A stretch of 64,000 nt of DNA, taken from contig CM055189.1 of the NCBI GenBank assembly GCA_029224185.1, positions 27,254,457 to 27,318,456 of the forward strand, written 5' to 3'. The notes beneath the pieces were generated by a model. That model was not told the origin of the DNA and ran no database searches. It was given only the letters and a program-made list of their open reading frames with translations. A program made the position numbers and the translations under genes. Numbering within the stretch: the stretch's first letter is position 1; each line of letters opens with the position of its first letter. Below are positions 36,955 through 46,229 of the stretch, in pieces. This DNA comes from Karalla daura (taxonomy: Eukaryota; Chordata; Actinopteri; Chaetodontiformes; Leiognathidae).

Positions 36955-37350
36955 GGGCCTGATCTATTAAAGCCAAAAAAGTCTAAAAAACTGTCTAAAA
37001 ACGTGTGCAAACTCGATGTCACCCGCACAAAAATGTGTGTGCTTGCAATATGGAGCAAAAACACATTCCAAAAACATGGTGGATAGCTAGCTATGATGGA
37101 AAGGCTGACAGCCTCCAAACTCTGACAAACTCCTCATTTTCATACTTATGTTTGCACCTGTTGTCACTGCGGCAATTTCCCTTAGTAAATCACCCGCATA
37201 ACGCATGGTATGATTCCTTGGAGTTGGAAGCCCTTGTAGCTGAGGCAAACAAACATCTGGCAGAAGAAAGTAAAAAGTTTGCTGCTCTCGATCACGGGCG
37301 ATTGTACAAGAGGTGCGAGCAGCGACCAGTATGGCCAGTGCGTCCAGTTT
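36955..37350 (+). mobile_element. PIF/Harbinger-like fragment, copy B, rearranged
   Basis: It begins with the family terminus (gggcctgatctattaaag) and shares with copy A the block starting tatgatggaaaggctgacag (B about 37091, A about 35687) through 'cacctgttgtcactg'. From about 37207 to 37340 it continues with the protein-coding block in inverted order relative to A (protein SLELEALVAEANKHLAEES, ALDHGRLYKR). It has no right terminus. The sequence passes directly into gypsy pol at about 37365. Confidence 0.55.
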
Positions 37351-37374
37351 GTTTCTTGAGACTTTCTAAGTCTC

Positions 37375-37950
37375 TTGTGTTACCTTGATGACATCCTTGT
37401 GTTCGCCCCCAATGAACAGCAGGCGTTACAGAGATTGGAGATGGTGTTTGAAAGGTTAAAAGCACACAGTCTGAAGCTTGCTCCCAAAAAGTGTCACTTC
37501 ATGAGACCTTCAGTGAAGGGTTGGTCTCTTGGACACATTGTGTCAAAGGAGGGCATTTCAACTGATCCTGAAAAGGTCGGGGCTATCGTGGACCTGCAGG
37601 AAAGAGATTTGATGATGGAAGGCGCCGACATCCACTATCCTACCAAGATCAGGTCCTTCCTTGGTATGGTGGGGTTCTATCAACAGTTTTTTGAAGGGTA
37701 CTCTGGCATAAGTAAGCCTTTGTTTGCACTGACATCTGTTGGGAAGAGGCCACGACGTGCGAAGTGGAGGAAGACCCACCCTAAGTTTCAGGACCTCTCT
37801 TCTGCTGATTGGACTCCTGAGTGCAGTGAAGCTTTCAAAAAGCTAAAACAGGCCTTGCTGAGCAATGTCACTCTAGCTCACCCCAATTTCAGTGAGCCTT
37901 TCCTCCTATTAGTGGATTACTTTGTGGAACGACAGAGACGGCCATCATGA
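37375..37950 (+). pseudogene. Gypsy RT C-terminal half (YLDD onward)
   Basis: The frame opens with CYLDDILVFAPNE (catalytic YLDD at 37381-37392, intact), then LKLAPKKCHFMRPSVKG, LGHIVSKEGISTDPEKV and IRSFLGMVGFYQQFFEGYSG. It ends within the start of RNase H (HPNFSEPFLLLVDYF), where a deletion removes the rest of that domain. An unusual insertion of about 15 residues (LMMEGADIHYPT) precedes the FLG motif. Confidence 0.85.
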
Positions 37951-38059
37951 CGGGAACGCTGTCATGATCAGTTGAAGTCTTGTGGCTTCTCCGAAACTGG
38001 GAACAACTTACCATCAAGGTGGCAACGGATTTTGTGACAAAGACTTACCAATATGTTGT

Positions 38060-38747
38060 CCCCGCCAGCCTGAAGGATAGGGTTCTGAAAGATGATGAGG
38101 CAGGTCACCAAGGGCAGAGGATGACACTACTTGGCTAGACAGCATTTCTACAGGACTGGGTTGGAAAATGTGCAGCGCTGTCTGTGGTGTCTTGTCAGCA
38201 AGTCTCCTGAACCTGAGGCCAGGGCACCACTTGAGAGTGCCAAAACCTCTAGACCTCTTGAATTGGTGGGCATTGATTTTTGGTCAGCTGAAGATTCATC
38301 CAACAAATCTCTTGACGTATTGGTTGTCACTGACCATTTCACAAAGCTGGCTCAGGCCTACCTCTGCCCCAACCAGTCAGCTAAAGTTTTTGTTCCTCAA
38401 CTTTGGAACTTCTTCTGTGTTTATGGCTTCACGGAGCGACTGCACTCAGACCAAGGTGTAAATTTTGTCTGATTGCAGAGATGCTCCAAGATGCTGGTGC
38501 TGAGAAGTCTCATACAACACCTTACCATCCCATGGGTAATGGAGCAGTGGAAAGGTTCAATCGCACCCTTAGCATGATCAGAGCCCTCCCACCTATAGCT
38601 AAACAGAGATGGCCCCAGCTCCTGCGTTCACTCACATTCTCCTACAATGCAACAGCCCTTGACAGGTTTTGCACCCTCTTTGCTCATGTTTGGCAGGGTT
38701 CCCAGGTTGCCCGTGGACGTGATGTTTCAGTCTGTGCTCATGGATGA
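38060..38747 (+). pseudogene. Gypsy integrase: degraded zinc region and DDE core
   Basis: The zinc-binding region survives partly: DDEAGHQG retains one His, and VQRCLWC retains both Cys. The core shows the first Asp (LVGIDFWSAED), VVTDHFTKLAQAYLCPNQSA, the second Asp (ERLHSDQGVNF) and the Glu (YHPMGNGAVERFNRTL). A stop at 38470-38472 and a frame change between the second Asp and the Glu separate them. All three catalytic residues are identifiable, but not in one frame. Confidence 0.85.
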
Positions 38748-38800
38748 GCAGGTGGGAGATTATGATGATTATGTGCAGTGTCTGAAGACACACGCTGCAC

Positions 38801-39625
38801 TTGGCGGAGGCTATCAGGATTGCGCAGGCTTCGATCACAAAACACCAGAAGAAGCAGACTGAGCTTTACAACCGCAAGGTGAGGGGTGCATCTCTGGAGG
38901 TTGGGGACAGTGTATTGGTGGCCAACAAGGGAGAAACAGGTCAGAGGAAGCTGGCTGATCGCTGGGAGGGTCAGCTGTACACCGTTGTGGAGAAACAAGA
39001 TACGACTCATACCTTCAGACTCAGGAACTGTGAGACAAACCAGGAAAAAGTGGTCCACAGGAACCTCATCATGCCGGTGAGCTTCTTACCTGTTCCTGCC
39101 GACCCAGAAGATGATGGCTCCCTTGTCAGTGACCAGACTGATGAGGCAGTGGAGGAGTCTGTGGTTTGTTTGACTGTTCTTCCTGGCTGTGATCCTGAGG
39201 ACAGGACTGTCTATTGAGTGTCTCAGCTCCCAGCCTCCGTTGCAGATCAGTCAACTGTAATGGCCGTTGGACCATTGGTCGTGGACAATGACGACGTGCC
39301 TGATGAGGTCGACTCTGTTAATCGCGAGGATTGTGGACGTGATAGTCCAGAGGAGATCGGGGATGATAAAGTGAATCAGCCTGACCCTTGTGGTCCTGAA
39401 GTGAATGCTGTCTGTTCTGATGACCTGCCTGGCTCTCTGCCTGCTGTCTCTGCCCTTTCAATTGACTTGCCACCCTCTGATGCTGGTTATGTTGTTGTGT
39501 CAGAGGCAGGTCAGAACCTTTCTTGTGGCAGTCTGCAGGAAGGGCGGACAGGGTATGGGAGGGCAGTCAGACCAGTTGTCAGACTTATTCAGAATATGCG
39601 CCATAATGTTCCTGCTGGTCGCTAG
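38801..39625 (+). pseudogene. Gypsy integrase C-terminus and acidic tail, one in-frame stop
   Basis: The frame reads QASITKHQKKQTELYNRKV, LEVGDSVLVANKGETGQRKL and a GPY/F-like WEGQLYTVVEKQ, then VVHRNLIMPVSFLPVP. A single TGA at 39215-39217 interrupts the frame, which then continues open for another 136 codons to 39625. That part is Asp/Glu/Pro-rich (VDNDDVPDEVDSVNRED) and ends in GRAVRPVVRLIQNMRHNVP. Such R-V-P-R tails are common at the end of fish gypsy pol. Confidence 0.75.
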
Positions 39626-40164
39626 TGTCATTTATTGTTGTTGTTTGTTTTAGTTATTGTTTAGTGTCATGTATTGATTTTATATTAATGCGTGTGTTTT
39701 TTTTGTGTAGCCACGAGTTCCTTCTGCTTTTTTCTCAATGTGGTTATGTGTTTTTATTTTGTTTTGTTTTTTCTATGATGGTTGGACACCTGTGTGTGAT
39801 CACTGAACGGGTGTGTCCGTGTGTTGATATTGTTCTGTTTTAATGACATGATTTCTGGATGATTTAACATGTATATGGGCATGTTCAGCCTGTGGATGTG
39901 AGAAGGCTTTGCAATCCTTCCTCCTTCGAACTCTTTGGGAATGGTCTTCTGACTGGAATATTTGTAATCTGTCGTGTTGGTGGCAGAGTGAGTCGCTTTA
40001 TTGGTTTTCATTCATTTATTTGTCTTTCTTTCCACCATTTCCATATTTTCAGGTCATGTTATTAGTGCCTGGCATGTTTATGGTTCATGTAATGTACAGT
40101 CCAGTCTCGTAATTTTGTTTGGTTTGGTTTGTCTTAAGGGCAAGTGGAGATCAGTAGGGGGGAG
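39626..40164 (+). other. Gypsy 3' untranslated region and polypurine tract
   Basis: This is T-rich non-coding sequence after the pol stop, ending in the purine run agtaggggggag (40153-40164) immediately before the LTR. That is the expected plus-strand priming site. The frames inside are chance. Confidence 0.6.
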
Positions 40165-40478
40165 TGTAACAGGGTTAAATGGTAGTTTTTCTCCACTTGC
40201 CTCACACAACACAGAAGCTAATTGTCCCAGGGTTATTAAATGCAGCACCCCTGCAGATTAGGGTTGTGCAACCCAGGGCAGTAGCAGTTGGACCTTGCTG
40301 TCTTCCTGGTAGGTGCACAAGATATGAGCTCTGCCATGTTTCCATGATATAACTTTTATTTAATATTAAAGACAATGTTTTAAGTTTTGAGTTGAGAACT
40401 GCACTGACAGTGTTTATTCTTCTGCCAGATATAAAATAAACGGCAAAGTGCCAACATGGTTTTGTCTCAGCCGCTACA
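40165..40478 (+). repeat. Gypsy 3' LTR (about 314 bp)
   Basis: The LTR starts TGTAAC directly after the polypurine tract and plausibly ends CTACA at 40478, giving TGTA...TACA ends. 'attaaa' near 40360-40370 may be the polyadenylation signal. The right edge is inferred from the terminal bases only, since no second LTR exists here for comparison. Confidence 0.55.
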
Positions 40479-40531
40479 TAGACATGACACATCAAACAGA
40501 TAGATGTAAGCAGGTAAACATAGGTGGATCT

Positions 40532-40534
<3 letters not shown>

Positions 40535-40600
<66 letters not shown>
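40535..40600. repeat. (TG)n microsatellite, 33 units
   Basis: An uninterrupted TG run. The His/Thr repeat peptides on the minus strand are artefacts. Confidence 0.97.
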
Positions 40601-40601
<1 letters not shown>

Positions 40602-41659
40602 ACGTGCCCGTCCACGTGTGAACACGGGCCTGTGGCCTATGGCGCATGCGCACGCATATGACCACGTGGTTCGTGTGCCTGTCGGCCTGTGTGTGCACCT
40701 GAGCATCAATATGTGTTGAACACTGATACGTACACAAAACAGCAACAAACAAGGTACAATGGGTGAAGTGAAGGTTTCTATGTAAACATACACTGATCGT
40801 GAGGAAGGCTATCCTAGAGATTGGTGCAGGTAATCCTATCTCTGTGCTAGGTGGTTAGCTGCGCTATTAGCTATTAGCTTCTTTGTCCAGAACAATAGAA
40901 CAAAACAATGCCTCGCGTGTCACGTGGTTTCGTCGGATTCCTCCAGAGCAGTTTGTCTCTTTCCGTGCCTCGACGTCCTGCATCCCCATAGATTCGTGTA
41001 GAATCTCCTCTCTCTTCGAGCACAGTGTTGGACCACACTGTCCTTGTGGGTCCGTTTTGTGATCCTATTTGCGGATAGATGCGGCGTCGCTGACGCAGAC
41101 AGTAACTTTCAGAGTCAGAAACCTGTAGCGGCAATGGCGTCTCATGCGTGCTTATATGCGGCTCTGACCAGACTTCCTGTGGCGACTCCTGAGAAGTAAA
41201 AGGGTAAGTAGAAGAGGGAGAGAGAGAGGGATGGAGATGCGGCTGCTGTTGCGTTTAGGGCCCGTACGAAGGTTGGGTTGCAGGCTGAGAAGCTGTGTTG
41301 CTCCTTGAGTTCAGTGTGGAGACAGCGTGATCTCTTCCAGATCACGTGTGGCAGAGAGCTTGAAGTGTGTCCTCTCTGGTGAAGAGGAGCGGTGATGATG
41401 GGAAGTAGGCAGGGGGCAAGAGGGGCAAGAGAGTGATCTCTGGTGTGTTTCTTGTTTTTAATGGGCTCAGAGGCAGGAACCTGGGCAGGTTGGGTCCTGC
41501 AAGGCGCTGTGGTGTGGCTTGTCCCGCCTCCTCAGTCAGAAGCACAGATGATTGGCTGGGGCAACTCAAACTGCCCTGGCAAAGAGGGGCGCAGTTGCTG
41601 GACCCCCAGCTCCATGGGGGAAGGAGGGGGAGGGCTTCACCTACCCCCCTTTCCAGGGA
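40601..41659. other. GC-richer non-coding stretch, no gene recognised
   Basis: The region at 40900-41180 contains several CpG words (ctcgcgtgtcacgtgg, tgcggcgtcgctgacg), more than its surroundings, which suggests a young insertion or an LTR. No coding domain or inverted repeat was found. The frames at 41433-41759 and 41443-41721 overlap each other and have no motif. Confidence 0.35.
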
Positions 41660-41948
41660 TCAGGGGCCCGTTTCAGGAAGCAGGCTTGGTACATATCTCG
41701 ACTATGTTGAGCCTCAAATGAGGGAATCTCGGGCTTTTCCGTTTCAGAAAGGGGGCTAAGTAGAGCTCAACATCAGTTACTATGGCAACTTCTTCTGTGA
41801 ACCAAACCTGGTCAGGAGCAGGCTGTGTTGAAGAAAGCCAGAGCTGTCTCCTCCCCCTGAGGTCACAACCAAAGTTTCATTTTTTGAGTCCGAGCGCATT
41901 TCCTGGTTTTTGGGGAATTTCGATCACGATTAACTTAGTTTTTCCACC

Positions 41949-42110
41949 ATGGCTGGTCCATTTATTCCCGATCCAGTGGACTTAGAGGCAATGTTCCTTC
42001 GGAGGGAGTTGCACCTATGGCGGGAGATCATCTACAGACCCTGTTTAGAGATATTTTCCTTCTCGGAAGCGCAATCCTTAAAGTACATTAAACAACATCA
42101 TCCACTGTGA
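41949..42110 (+). pseudogene. Harbinger transposase (HARBI1-like) N-terminus, truncated
   Basis: From an ATG in good context (ccaccATGG) the frame reads MAGPFIPDPVDLEAMFLRRE, then LHLWREIIYRPCLEIFSF. This is the usual opening of fish Harbinger transposases (PF..DPVDLEA..LRRELHLRRE..RPR.D). It stops after 53 codons at TGA 42108-42110. The helix-turn-helix-like region and the DDE catalytic domain are absent, so it is a remnant. Confidence 0.7.
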
Positions 42111-42378
42111 AATTCGCAATATCACCCACTGTGGAGGGACTTATATTTGAGCTTTGTGTTGCACTCTGTTTATTTATTTATTTATTTATTTTTTCGCTTA
42201 AGGCAGTTTTATGTACATCGGCGACACTTAAAACAACAAGGGAACTGTATGCCATGCAGTCAGTAAAGTATCAAGTGTGATCATTATATATCATCACCAC
42301 CATCTTCATCAACATCGCATCAACTGTAGTACTTTTAATTATTGTTCTTATATATAATTTCTACCTATTTCTTCATGG

Positions 42379-42426
<48 letters not shown>

Positions 42427-42465
42427 GTCTATCTATCTATCTATCTGTCTGTCTGTCTGTCTGTG

Positions 42466-42500
<35 letters not shown>
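42379..42500. repeat. (TATC)n / (TGTC)n microsatellite
   Basis: About 120 bp of CTAT repeats with a CTGT variant block in the middle, lying inside the Harbinger element. Confidence 0.97.
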
Positions 42501-42861
42501 CGTATTTCAATTTCATAATTTTAAGATCCGTTCCAGTTAGTTTTGTTGCATTTTTTGCATTTCTTTGGCAACATGCATTTTATATAGGTCCTGTACTGTT
42601 AACTGGGAATACATAAGGATGACATAATATCATGCAGGTGCACATGAAGTCCACAGAATTAACCTTTGCCATTTACTAAACATCTTATTGCATTAATTTG
42701 ATCTGCAGAGAAAGATGGAACCTCGCTGTGCTGCCCAGCCGTGCTCTATTAAGAAGGAAAACAATATCTGTTAATAATAATTGTGTGAGCTAATTGTCAT
42801 TCTATAATGCACACAAGAATGTTAAGAAACTATCAGGAACAGCAAAAGATGTTACCTCTGT

Positions 42862-43448
42862 AGGAGCCTCAGGCTCCTTCTCTGTGGCAGCAGATAATGT
42901 GGCCTCATCATCCTCTTCATCCTCATCCTGTGAATATCACTGTTATTTTTCAGTATACTTTAAACTATTACATAGCATGATATACAGCACTGGCTACTAA
43001 CAGGTGCAGTGGCAGGTTCAACTAGATTAAGAACGCCATCAGAATCTGTTGGGACAAAAGAAAAATCCATGAAAGGGAATTTAATATTTCTGTGAACAAA
43101 GACGTTTTAGGCCTATTACATTACATTATTTATATTATGTAACTCCATGACACTCACCTGTTTGAACAATGTTTTGATATTTCATTTTGAGCTACGGCCG
43201 TTTTTCACCAGTGGGATTGCATCAAAGTAAAATACATTTTAGCTTTAATATCATTCCACAAGTTTTCTCGGCATTATAATTTGCACACATGAATGAAATA
43301 TATTTGAACTGGAGCAGCGATCTCCTCCCATGTTGACTCCCTCTCCTTTGACCTGCAGCTGTGTTCCACTAAATACTGGCTCAAAGTCACTACATGAGCG
43401 CATTACAATCTCCAACTCCAGCGGAATAAAGTGGACCTTTTTTTTCAC
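42862..43448 (-). pseudogene. Harbinger Myb/SANT-like accessory protein, exon remnants
   Basis: Read on the minus strand, the first part (43448-43251) begins KKKVHFIPLELEIVMRSCSD, like the first helix of Myb/SANT-like (NAIF1-type) proteins, where a basic start precedes F...ELE.L. Two short downstream pieces are bounded by splice-like signals: 43048-43012 (after 'tcccaacag', SDGVLNLVEPATAP) and about 42924-42862 (after 'ttcacag', DEDEEDDEATLSAATEKEPE, then donor 'gaggtaac'). Acid-rich linkers are usual in this family. The protein is incomplete, and the middle of the SANT domain has degraded. Confidence 0.5.
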
Positions 43449-43907
43449 TCATTGCCATGGTGAATCCATGTATCGGGGCTCCATTGAGGATGGCTTTTTG
43501 AAGTCTCGGTGTACGTGCTCGAGCTGAACATAGTCGGACTTGATTGAACAAATGGAAAGCTGGTGTTCTGAAACCGGTTAGCTCGAGATTCTTAGCTCAG
43601 GCTATGTCAAGCCTCAATCCACAAGCATAGTCGGACTTTGTTGAGCCTGCTACCTGAAACGGGCCCCAGCTGGAATGTCTTTGTTTCCAGCTGTTGTTTT
43701 CCAGTCTAATCAATCCTCTTTTAAACCTGAACATGGTCCTGTAGCAGTCCCAACAACATTATATTGTGTTTGCAGCAGCTATGGGTTAAAGGCAAACCTG
43801 AGCACTGGTTGAACATGGTATATTATGTAAGATCAAGTATTAATCTAAAGTTTATCAAAGTTTTGCATCTGCTTATACTGCACACATTTGTATATTTTGT
43901 ACATTTT

Positions 43908-44702
43908 TGGCCTGATTTACTAAAATCCCTGATAAGGGGCGCTAAATTGGGCAGCGGCCAGTATTTTCAGTATGGCTCAAGCGCTCCAGTGGGACTCTCA
44001 GGCCATTGCTGCACACACCGGGCAGCTGGTCAGCGCCGTGTCTGGAGCAGCACACAGTCTCTGAGTAGAGCAGAGGAAGCTGCGGTGCAGGCAGTGGCCA
44101 GTTCTTCCATCAGCCTAAGAGCTGAGGGGTTGGCGGGGCTGGAGGGACTGGAGCAGGCAGGAGAGAGAGGGAGATGGAGGACAGGACCAGGGAGCGCAGA
44201 ACCAGTACGTACACTGCATAATAGTGCTGTTAATTATGTCTTTGGTGCAAAAAACAACCAAAAAAACAGAGATGTCATATTGACAGCGGTTGTTAATATT
44301 TTGTTTGGTTTCAGATTTTCTTCTGTTTATCCTTGAACAATGTGTTTAATCACGTTTGCCATGTGTAACATCTTATTTCCCTGTATCCTTTCTCTTTTTT
44401 TGAATGAAAATAAAACGCACCATAAACAGCTCACAGAAAATAACTCTGGATCAAATTTTGTTTCCGGGTTTGCTAAATCATTTTGTGTGTACTAATATTT
44501 CCAATCTGCATATTCTCCTCCCAGGATTTTGCACACATGAGCAGGAACGCCCTGCATATTGCATATGCATTAAGGCCAAGGTGCTAAATTGGCAGCGTGC
44601 ACTGTTTTGCTCTCTTTGAATACGCAGCTTGCACACTTTTTTGTAGTTGACATCGAGTTTGCACACGTTTTTATACACGCAAAGCTTCAGTAGATCAGGC
44701 CC
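43908..44702 (+). mobile_element. PIF/Harbinger-like DNA transposon, copy C (inverted relative to A)
   Basis: The left end ggcctgatttactaaaatcc and the reverse complement of the right end (gggcctgatctactgaagct) match the family termini of copy A. It is 795 bp long. Internally it contains the conserved block TQSLSRAEEAAVQAVASSSI, SLRAEGLAGLEGLEQAGERG on the plus strand. The TTA duplication is not evident here (flanks ttt and tag). Confidence 0.7.
43960..44200 (+). pseudogene. Conserved protein piece inside Harbinger-like copy C
   Basis: The same protein block as in copy A (35280-35588), in the opposite orientation, with several amino acid changes and a shorter middle. It reads FQYGSSAPVGLSGHC, then QSLSRAEEAAVQAVASSSIS and RAEGLAGLEGLEQAGERGRW. 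It is open but has no separate start. Confidence 0.5.
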
Positions 44703-44779
44703 TAGGAGTGGTGTAGGAAGTGGTTCAGCGAGAGAGCAGGACCTGAAAACAGGATAGAGTGCTCGAGTGCTCGTCACTT

Positions 44780-45475
44780 CAAAAAGTGTGCAGTCATCTT
44801 TACTTGTATGTCCAGCAGAGCTGTTCATGTGGAGATTACCTATACTTTGGACACAGAGTTATGTGTTCACGCCTTGAGGTTTGTTTGCAGGAGAGGCAAG
44901 GTCAAGCACATCAGGTCTGACAATGGGACAAACCTGGTGGGTCCGCATGCAGAGGTAAAGAGAGCCCTGATGTCTCTCAATCAGACACTACGGCGGAGTC
45001 TTGGGGAGACTCATACGATCTGTCCAGCAGGTGCCCAGTTCCACTCTGCATGCGCAAACCATGGATGATGAATGGCTTCATACCCTGTTCTGTGAGGTAG
45101 AGGCAATCCTGCACAACCTCCACCTCTCCACAGTGTCTTCAGACCCCCATGACCTGGAACCATTAACACCCAATCGTCTCCTTTTGTTGAAGACCATACC
45201 CAATCTGACGCCTGGAGTCTTTCAGAAATCTGACGAGGCTGATCTTGTCTGGCACAGGTGGACAAAAGAATACCTTCTCCTACTCCAACAAAGGGAGAAA
45301 TGGACGGGCATAAGAAAGAACTTTAACATTGGAGACATTGTCCTGGTGGTCGATCCCACTGCTCCGCGAGAGCCATGCAAGAGGCCTGGTCAGGTCTGTG
45401 AAGCTGAAGACCAATACGTTTGTCCTTGGGAGTGCTATCACCAAGCTGTGCTGCATCCTTGAGGCTGATGAAGGA
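44780..45475 (+). pseudogene. BEL/Pao retrotransposon integrase, C-terminal part
   Basis: The frame reads KKCAVIFTCMSSRAVHVEIT, LDTELCVHALRFVCRRGKVK and HIRSDNGTNLVGPHAEVKRA, the strongly conserved BEL/Pao integrase core (SSRAVHIE, IRSDNGTNF). Near 44995 the match changes frame to RLIRSVQQVPSSTLHAQTMD, DEWLHTLFCEVEAIL and LTPNRLLLLKT, then REKWTGIRKNFNIGDIVLVV. After about 45380 it changes again to LVRSVKLKT. The upstream pol is absent and two frameshifts are present. It begins about 80 bp after the end of Harbinger-like copy C. Confidence 0.8.
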
Positions 45476-45621
45476 CCATGATGTCCTTTATCACATTACA
45501 CAGAAAAGTAATGGAGCCATTTGATAGTATTGTTTCATTTTGTATACATAATTTTCAGATAATTACTCTACTTGTGGCTCCTTTTTGTTTACGTTTAATA
45601 ATTGATTCTTGAAGAACAGTT

Positions 45622-45900
45622 TGGGGCCGGTGTGTAGGAGCCACATCAAAGTTACAAAGTTAGTTGCACTATGATCACATTTTTCTGTATGCAGGCCACA
45701 ACGTGCATGACGGGGAGGAAGGCAGGTCGGCAGGTTACATTCATTGACCGCGGCTGGCCTCAAATGAACTTGCTGCTCACCCGCATCTGCTGTTGGAGCT
45801 TGCGGTAGCGTTCATTAAAATATAGCCACTTTTTCATACAATTGCATCTTTTTGTTTGTATTTTCAAATTTGTAATAAACCGGCAACAGATTCCTGTCAA
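45622..45900 (+). repeat. Possible BEL/Pao 3' LTR
   Basis: After the integrase end, 'ggggccgg' followed by tgtgtaggagcc could be a polypurine tract plus LTR start. 'aataaa' at about 45873 would be the polyadenylation signal. No second LTR exists for comparison, so the boundaries are tentative. Confidence 0.35.
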
Positions 45901-46179
45901 ACTCCCCCTCGTTGGATTTTTTTGGATATGGGTTGAGAGTCTGAAGCTTCGCCTGCTTTCCGCATGAGGACAAAAAATGGATGGGAATTAGGAGGCTAAA
46001 AGGAAAGTCAAATCTGATTTTTCGTCAACACATCCTCTTTTTGCTGGAGCCTAAGACTGTATTATTGCACGGCCAACAGTGAAGTGCGTCATCCTTCCTG
46101 AGATGACACTGTTGTGTCCATCTCAGTAGCTACATCTTCAATCACATCCTATAAATGGCTGATGAAATTCAAGAACAAA

Positions 46180-46229
<50 letters not shown>

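Larger units (their letters stand above)
37365..40478 (+). mobile_element. Ty3/gypsy retrotransposon, 5'-truncated, with 3' LTR
   Basis: The element starts at the RT active site and then shows RT C-terminus, a partial integrase zinc region, the integrase core, the GPY/F-type C-terminus, an acidic tail, a long 3' UTR, a polypurine tract and one LTR. The 5' LTR, gag, protease and most of RT are missing, and RNase H is lost in an internal deletion near 37920-37980. Stops and frameshifts break the rest. It is a different lineage from the minus-strand relic at 30855-32478, because their integrase and RT motifs differ throughout. Confidence 0.85.
41663..43666. mobile_element. PIF/Harbinger transposon with both gene remnants
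   Basis: The left end gggcccgtttcaggaagcag and the reverse complement of the right end (gggcccgtttcaggtagcag) match at 19 of 20. Both sides are flanked by CAG (41660-41662 and 43667-43669), a 3-bp target duplication. The 2004-bp interior holds a transposase start on the plus strand and Myb/SANT-like accessory-protein exons on the minus strand, the two-gene arrangement known for Harbinger. A (TATC)n microsatellite separates them. Most of the transposase is missing. Confidence 0.8.

Noticed and set aside
40202..40793. Open frames of 86-137 codons rich in His and Thr
   Set aside because: They are translations of the (TG)n microsatellite at 40535-40600.
42379..42500. TATC array as a satellite or CRISPR-like array
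   Set aside because: It is a simple tetranucleotide microsatellite without spacers.
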